From the NCBI GenBank assembly GCA_016722655.1, contig JADKIR010000004.1, positions 992,001 to 1,056,000 on the forward strand: a stretch of 64,000 bases of DNA. Direction: 5' to 3'. Positions within the stretch are counted from its first letter, which is position 1. Each line of letters begins with the position of its first letter. Positions 59,701 through 64,000 of the stretch are shown piece after piece. Below the pieces are notes generated by a model that did not search any database, was not told the DNA's origin, and saw nothing but the letters and a program-made list of their open reading frames with translations. Both the position numbers and the translations under genes were made by a program. The stretch is from Cytophagaceae bacterium. GTDB lineage: Bacteria; Bacteroidota; Bacteroidia; Cytophagales; Spirosomataceae.

Positions 59701-60988
59701 CAACATAGCTTTCTTCCCATAAATAGAAATAAATTTTTGATTTGCTATTAAAGGTCATGTTGGTTGTAACTGGTACTTCCAGTGTTTCGCCGACACAATA
59801 ATTCTTAGATGGAATTGAATCAATGGTTATAAAAGAAGGTAAAGATACATTGACACTATCAATTGTACTTTTTATCGAATTACACTGATCTTTTATTGAA
59901 ACAAATGAGTTTTTTGCATTTAAATTTATCAAAGGAATTTCAGAATAGTTCTTAGTAAGATAATGACTTTGACCATTTTCAAGAGAAACAACATAAGGTG
60001 GCAAACCTTGATTAATATTAACTAATAAGGAAGGAATTATACCGTATTGAGAGTTACCTGTACTAACATTTCCAATAATTGCTTTAGGAGGAATTGAGAA
60101 CATAATCAGATCACTATAAATTTCTGGATTTGAACCAATTAATTGTAATGAAAATGATTTGCCATATTCGAGATTTTGAGGTAGTGTTGACTCTAAAAAC
60201 CCTTTTTCATTGAGTTTTGATTCTATCTCTTCCTGATATGTCCCAACAGCTGATTTTATTCTTAATTTGAAAGAATTGGTTTCACCTAAAGTTCCATTTA
60301 AGCTATATGAGTAGTGTATTTTTTTCCCAGGACAAGTATAATATAAATTGCTTAACCCTGTAACTAGTAAACCATAGGGATTTGTTTTGATATTTGCTTC
60401 ACCGGCGGAAATACCCACTCCACATAAGTTTTCGATTTTTTCAATTCTATAATTGAAGGATTTAACTATTAGTTTAGAAACAGTATAAGTTGAGTCATAG
60501 GAGCTTGGATAAATAGTATTTAATTTTGTACTATCATTTAAAACCAGGTTAAAACTTCCACCACCAATAATTTTTATTTTTAAATCAACCTTACTAAATG
60601 GATTTATCTGAGAAGCACCAACATAACTCAATTTTGCTATAGGTTTTGTGAATATTTTGAAACGATTGGAAGGAATTCCAGTAACTGCAGGGGATGTTGA
60701 ATTAGCCCTAATCATATAATTCTCTCCAAATGGTAATTCCAATGGAATGATTAAATCAGTTGAAGTTGAATTTATCCGTTTTAATTCCTTAAAATTTTTT
60801 CCAAATGCATCTGAAATTTCTATAACAAATTTATTGTCTTCGTTAAAATTGCCTGAAGTCTTTAATTTCAAAGATATAGAAGTTCCTGTACAATATTGGT
60901 TTAGAAAGGTTTCTACCAAAACAGAATTTTGCTGAGCATGAGTACAAATTGATATTAAAAGTGCTAAGATAATTTGCAATTTTTTCAT
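56738..60988 (-). CDS. Giant T9SS-sorted repeat protein
   Basis: A 1416-residue secreted protein: a signal peptide (1-18, ending CTHAQ), then about nine to ten Ig-like units of 130-150 residues. Each unit opens with a cysteine-containing strand such as QYCTGTSISLKL, and has an NxCG turn (ENLCGVGISAG, NNSCGYMDQSL, KNECGSAIFSG). The end is a T9SS type A sorting domain (FLAYPNPAEKFIKIKMTG ... LQDGIYFITYYDGKNKLVER). It is probably a surface adhesin or matrix protein exported by the type IX system. It lies 11 bp after a homologous gene upstream, so the two form an operon of paralogues. Confidence 0.88.
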   Translation of the reverse strand: MKKLQIILALLISICTHAQQNSVLVETFLNQYCTGTSISLKLKTSGNFNEDNKFVIEISDAFGKNFKELKRINSTSTDLIIPLELPFGENYMIRANSTSPAVTGIPSNRFKIFTKPIAKLSYVGASQINPFSKVDLKIKIIGGGSFNLVLNDSTKLNTIYPSSYDSTYTVSKLIVKSFNYRIEKIENLCGVGISAGEANIKTNPYGLLVTGLSNLYYTCPGKKIHYSYSLNGTLGETNSFKLRIKSAVGTYQEEIESKLNEKGFLESTLPQNLEYGKSFSLQLIGSNPEIYSDLIMFSIPPKAIIGNVSTGNSQYGIIPSLLVNINQGLPPYVVSLENGQSHYLTKNYSEIPLINLNAKNSFVSIKDQCNSIKSTIDSVNVSLPSFITIDSIPSKNYCVGETLEVPVTTNMTFNSKSKIYFYLWEESYVVQPKFEAKLIDNKLVAKIPPMQGGYYSIMITTENPTTEHIAFNRRIKINQPSTSSLSIRTNPLGSWLVLNPGVGFEPSTVKLIIDDKEHLLNYQNFSKNLRTYEFKINPKKNRVFSLAEVKNECGASQINPSAKSVSFKFQGTQNRNIIIGQIEKSNYCIGEDIKIPFTIEGELSSNEVVELYNVGGNGYNTIKLTEGKTSPIVLNISPSTRFVSNQFFLKISNTEIASDEKSLTINSKPWVGSNTKFKQVIKNQPLNLELRSSGSYPIYYKLNNEVRTIPHGSFSDINKYERFTLYPKENLTLKIESVNNSCGYMDQSLKSEIKIEAFTTILYFDEYSTSINSGVCTGELLRIPFKGIYIRKNTKIYAELTDLNGLNFKEITTYQDGNEMIVQIPKDLKTSNKYKIRLVAKNPEDTFYSEERSINVFEPATGKISTKEGKDIIEKNGYEPVNLKLEFTGSPTFQTIISNTYNINSTLDPSIRYYDYISNINVNPTKKTTYSIQQLNNFCGFGKVSGNVTVSVTPYVSSIKLSKNKVCKSEKVTLSIGLNGDYSDEDIIIVKLKKLVSNTYLTVKELIKFKAKENKSLDVIFPEEFEIGSYGISADFEKYQNNSQSSVLGFVLMSQANINLAGNATVNNGNSTLISAVVSGSTPVSYELNDGSKGVLNSSGLNSIKVIPNYNFEYKIISAKNECGSAIFSGQSIVRVNEPSIKKIDIPEMSNYTFCPGASVSLPFKYTGDFVPNVTFYGQISDKEGADFKDIPGAISTQSPIKFILPTNISSGNNYRFRVISSDVGVQSSTSTNFINIIEKIIVKVTGPKYLESNKAVELNVESATNSGFAFYVIDSISKKTLSNTYINTSPQKLLLNISSPTILKFYALNSCGPAIFNGPNFLKLDLLMASENENPNNFLAYPNPAEKFIKIKMTGVFNLENFSISNSIGQALDLIPNSKNREEVILDISNLQDGIYFITYYDGKNKLVERFVVRN

Positions 60989-60999
60989 CCGTTCTATAT

Positions 61000-63900
61000 T
61001 TATAATTTAACGATTTTAAAGTTTGTGTGATTGATAGTTAGATAATAAGTGCCAGATGGAAGATGGGAAATATTTAATTCCTTGCTTTCATAGAAATCTT
61101 TTTCAATGATCACTTTACCCAAAGTATTGGTTAGTTTTAGTAAGAATATATTTTCCTTGGCATTAATTTTTAAGATTTCCTGTACAGGATTGGGGAAAAC
61201 CTCAATGTAGTTGATGAAATGAGGTTCGACTTCTGTTAATAATTCAATTTGTAATTTATTATTCCCAATAACGATTCCAACACCACAATCGGAATTTGAA
61301 ACTTTAAATAACTTATATACACTTACCCCATTCGGGAACGTGGGTTTAAAGGCAAAATTATACAAGCTGTCTTTTGCCTGAAAAGTTGGAGCTTTAAGGC
61401 TATCATTTCCAAATGAAAAGTAAATAGGAAAAGTGCCGGAAAACTTAAGGTTTGCAACAGCATCTTTGGCAGGTTCATATATAAGCTTATTTATTTGAAG
61501 TTGCCCAACTGCGGCTATTTTAATAGGTATTGAGGAGTGAAACGCTGAACCAGCAGAAGGTACATTTGATACAACTCTAACTCTGTAATAATCGCCCTGA
61601 ACTAAATTTGAAGGCAATTCTGCCGTAATCGGACTTGAATTTCCTTTGGTTGGTATATTTATGAAATTGTTTCCATTCAAATCAGATATTTGAACTGAAA
61701 AAGCTTCATTTCCTTTAAGAGGCCCTGTGGTCGAAAAATTTACCAAAATGTTCTTTCCAGCACAAATTTTACCATTAACTGGCTGAACGTTAGTAGTTGT
61801 AATTAAAAGCGGTTGGGGTTCATTAACAGTAACTGTTATTTGCTTATCTGATTTTGAAGTTCCACAGCTATTAATAAGCTCTTTAATAAAATAATTTGTA
61901 GATAACTTTGGTGTTACCGGAATAGAATAGGAATTTGAAGCTTCCATATACTGTACCTTACCTTTTGTACCATCAGAAAGTTCGTAAATAATAGGGAGAG
62001 TTCCACTTGATAACTTTAGTACAAGGTTTACTTTTTCCCCGGGATTTGAAATGGTATTTCCCTGAAGATTGCCTAATGGCGGAGCTTCTACCTTAAGTAT
62101 TTTTCCTAAAAAATTTGAGTTGCTTGCTAAAGCGGGGGCACTAGATTTAATATTGACATAATAATTTCCTGAAGCGAGATCGTTAGGAATCAAAAATTCT
62201 TTTGTGAGGCCAGTTAGTTTGGTTTCACCTATTTTTGTAAATACATTATTACTCAGGTTTTGTAATTCAACAGTAATTATATTGTTAGATTCAAAATCAC
62301 CTGTTGCAGAAAAATCAATTTTAATTTTAGTACCCAAACAAGCCAATTGAGGTATATTATTGAGAACTAAGCTTGCAGCGGCTTTTACATTTACACTTCC
62401 CTGGAACTTCCCATACCCACATTCATTATAGGCATATCTAATTGAATAAATAGTACTTGTGTCAGGTGACACGCGTGGATCAGTATAAGAATAGCTGGTG
62501 CTGACATTTGTTGCAGGGAATAATCCATACTTAAATCCGAATGCACCATTTAAGTTGATTATTTTGAGCTGAGCTCCTTGTGATTTCTTAGAATAAATAG
62601 CAATATCGGAATTATCCTGTGCCACTAATTTGATTTCGGGTTTTTTGTTTATTGAAATTAATATCGGGGTAGATGGGTAACCTGTTTCATTGTTCTCTTT
62701 AATTCTTAAATAGAATTTCGGCGAATTTTTAAGGAGACCAACAGGGATTGTTGCCACTAAAAATTCACCTTCAACTTTAGTGGGTAAATCACCATAATTT
62801 TGATTATATGATTCTGATATTTGTACTTGAGCATTGAAATTTTGTGGAATATTCCCTTCAAAACCATATCTGATATGAATATTCTCCCCTTCACAGTAAT
62901 TCAAGTTTGACAAATTCTCTATTATAAATTTGTAAGGTTTTGTATCAATTTTTATTTCACCGGTAGAATTACCTACACCGCACCTGTTAGATATTTTTGA
63001 AATGGAAAATATAGTACTTTGTTTGATGAATTTTGAAAAATTATATTCCCCAGACCCGGAGTTGAATACGCTTTGACTTATTTTTTCTCCTGTTGAGAAT
63101 TCAATGGCCATCTCTGAATAACTCTTAGCTTTAAATTGTAAAATAATTGGAGTTCCCAATATTACTTCTCTTTCGGCTGCACCGAAAAAATTTGCTTTGG
63201 GTACATCATCCAAATAAAGAAATAAATCTGGTGAAGAAATTTTCCGTTTTTTATTTGTAACCCTTATTGGCAGTGAGTTATACTCAGAAAAAACTTCCGG
63301 AATGCTTATATTAATCTGAAACTTTTTTGATGATCCAAGTTCAATATAATTGGCAACACTATTTTCATATTTTATGGCCTCAACTGTATATACATCACTT
63401 GTATCAGACTCTCCATTTACTACAAATGGTACATCAATTGGTTTATTTTTGCAATAAATGGGTTGGTATCCCATATTTAAGGATATAGATTGCTTAAGAT
63501 TTTGAGGATTTGAAACTTGGACTTTGATTGATTTATTTACTAAAATAGATTTTCCGCAAGCATTTGAAATTTCTTTTATATTATAAGTTGTAGAGCTAAT
63601 TGGAAATACCCCTGTATTTATAAGACTAAAATCATTTTTGCCATCATTTATTAACAGACTATATGGGATATTTGATGAACCATTAACAACTACTGGAAGA
63701 TCAAACCTTTTTCCAGCTTCGGAATTGTAAACAGGGTTATTTGGATTAGACAGCGTAAGAGTTGGAGTGGAATTAATGGTTATACTTAAAAACTTTAAAC
63801 TCTTAATGTTGGGGTTTGTGCTAATTACCCATAAATTTCCAGATGCTGTTTTTCCAGGAAACGGGCTATTTATATGATCAACTCTGAGAGTAGTGTCATT

Positions 63901-64000
63901 AATAAAATACGCATCAAAGAATAACGAATTGGTAGAAGAATATGAAAATTCAAATTTGAATTTATTATCTGCCGGAAAAGTGCCGAGTTTTTTTATAATT
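61000..64000 (-). CDS. Giant T9SS-sorted repeat protein, C-terminal part (runs off the window)
   Basis: An open frame continues from the stop at 61000 to the right edge with no stop, giving at least 1000 residues. The ATG at 63474 is internal, since in-frame sequence upstream (KEISNACGKS, EAGKRFDLPVVVNG) is the same repeat type. It holds Ig-like units with the NxCG motif (ISNRCGVGNSTG, YNECGYGKFQG, INSCGTSKSD) and ends in a T9SS sorting domain (EVFPNPVQEILKINAKEN ... LPSGTYYLTINH). It is a close structural paralogue of the downstream gene. The start and signal peptide lie outside the window. Confidence 0.88.
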   Translation of the reverse strand, partial: IIKKLGTFPADNKFKFEFSYSSTNSLFFDAYFINDTTLRVDHINSPFPGKTASGNLWVISTNPNIKSLKFLSITINSTPTLTLSNPNNPVYNSEAGKRFDLPVVVNGSSNIPYSLLINDGKNDFSLINTGVFPISSTTYNIKEISNACGKSILVNKSIKVQVSNPQNLKQSISLNMGYQPIYCKNKPIDVPFVVNGESDTSDVYTVEAIKYENSVANYIELGSSKKFQINISIPEVFSEYNSLPIRVTNKKRKISSPDLFLYLDDVPKANFFGAAEREVILGTPIILQFKAKSYSEMAIEFSTGEKISQSVFNSGSGEYNFSKFIKQSTIFSISKISNRCGVGNSTGEIKIDTKPYKFIIENLSNLNYCEGENIHIRYGFEGNIPQNFNAQVQISESYNQNYGDLPTKVEGEFLVATIPVGLLKNSPKFYLRIKENNETGYPSTPILISINKKPEIKLVAQDNSDIAIYSKKSQGAQLKIINLNGAFGFKYGLFPATNVSTSYSYTDPRVSPDTSTIYSIRYAYNECGYGKFQGSVNVKAAASLVLNNIPQLACLGTKIKIDFSATGDFESNNIITVELQNLSNNVFTKIGETKLTGLTKEFLIPNDLASGNYYVNIKSSAPALASNSNFLGKILKVEAPPLGNLQGNTISNPGEKVNLVLKLSSGTLPIIYELSDGTKGKVQYMEASNSYSIPVTPKLSTNYFIKELINSCGTSKSDKQITVTVNEPQPLLITTTNVQPVNGKICAGKNILVNFSTTGPLKGNEAFSVQISDLNGNNFINIPTKGNSSPITAELPSNLVQGDYYRVRVVSNVPSAGSAFHSSIPIKIAAVGQLQINKLIYEPAKDAVANLKFSGTFPIYFSFGNDSLKAPTFQAKDSLYNFAFKPTFPNGVSVYKLFKVSNSDCGVGIVIGNNKLQIELLTEVEPHFINYIEVFPNPVQEILKINAKENIFLLKLTNTLGKVIIEKDFYESKELNISHLPSGTYYLTINHTNFKIVKL

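Noticed and set aside
61000..63474. ATG at 63474 as the true start of the last gene
   Set aside because: The frame remains open to the window edge with the same repeat type, and no signal peptide follows that ATG.

Overview
The window reads as the chromosome of a low-GC Bacteroidota bacterium, most likely a member of the Cytophagales. The supporting signs are two giant proteins with C-terminal type IX secretion (T9SS) sorting domains, a GldA-type gliding ABC ATPase, an RprX/RprY-like two-component system, '3-coathanger' surface proteins, Bacteroidota promoters of the form TTG-N19-TAnnTTTG (clearest before purH and tRNA-fMet), and few Shine-Dalgarno sequences. Family calls are from recognition of motifs by eye; no database was searched.

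Layout. 1-11.6 kb is ordinary chromosome: an M3 oligoendopeptidase (cut by the window edge), a phosphodiester glycosidase, a YceI protein, prfB with an intact programmed +1 frameshift, two small unknown ORFs, a histidine kinase/response regulator pair, a gldA-like ATPase followed by an RRM protein and a DEAD-box helicase, then kdgK and uxuA of hexuronate catabolism, ending in tRNA-Val(TAC).

11.6-45.9 kb is an integrated mobile element of about 34.3 kb. It sits in the 3' half of tRNA-Val. A 51-bp direct repeat of the tRNA 3' end (11614-11664 and 45886-45936) marks its ends, a 22-bp repeat lies just inside both ends, and a tyrosine recombinase lies beside the right end. The left part carries replication/control-type genes (ribbon-helix-helix protein, small ORF, VapE-type ATPase, excisionase-like HTH). 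The middle is a defence block read leftward from about 31.5 kb: RecD-like helicase, a 1395-residue Sm-like/IF2_N/TPR/STAND ATPase, an ATPase with a C-terminal HEPN-like Rx4H motif, a type I restriction-modification system (hsdM, hsdS, hsdR), a YhcG/DUF1016 nuclease wedged between hsdM and hsdS, and a HicA/HicB-like pair wedged between hsdS and hsdR. A WYL regulator is divergent from the block, with an inverted repeat lying on its promoter. The right part carries two large secreted proteins (a lipase-like protein with LamG and tandem repeats; a frameshifted M23 peptidase), two regulators and the integrase. No relaxase, coupling protein or conjugation gene was seen.

45.9-64 kb returns to chromosome: a START-domain protein, a beta-CASP metallo-hydrolase, purH, an amino-acid permease with an SMP-30 protein, a small cupin, era overlapping an LTA-synthase-like sulfatase, tRNA-fMet with a downstream fragment of itself, and two adjacent giant T9SS-sorted repeat proteins, the second running off the window.

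The best candidate for an undescribed system is the pair of coupled ATPase genes at 24.4-30.1 kb (one nucleotide between them) in the WYL-controlled defence block. Also notable are the HicAB-like pair and the nuclease cassette inserted at the two junctions of the type I operon; the nuclease cassette is flanked by a duplicated hsdM tail.
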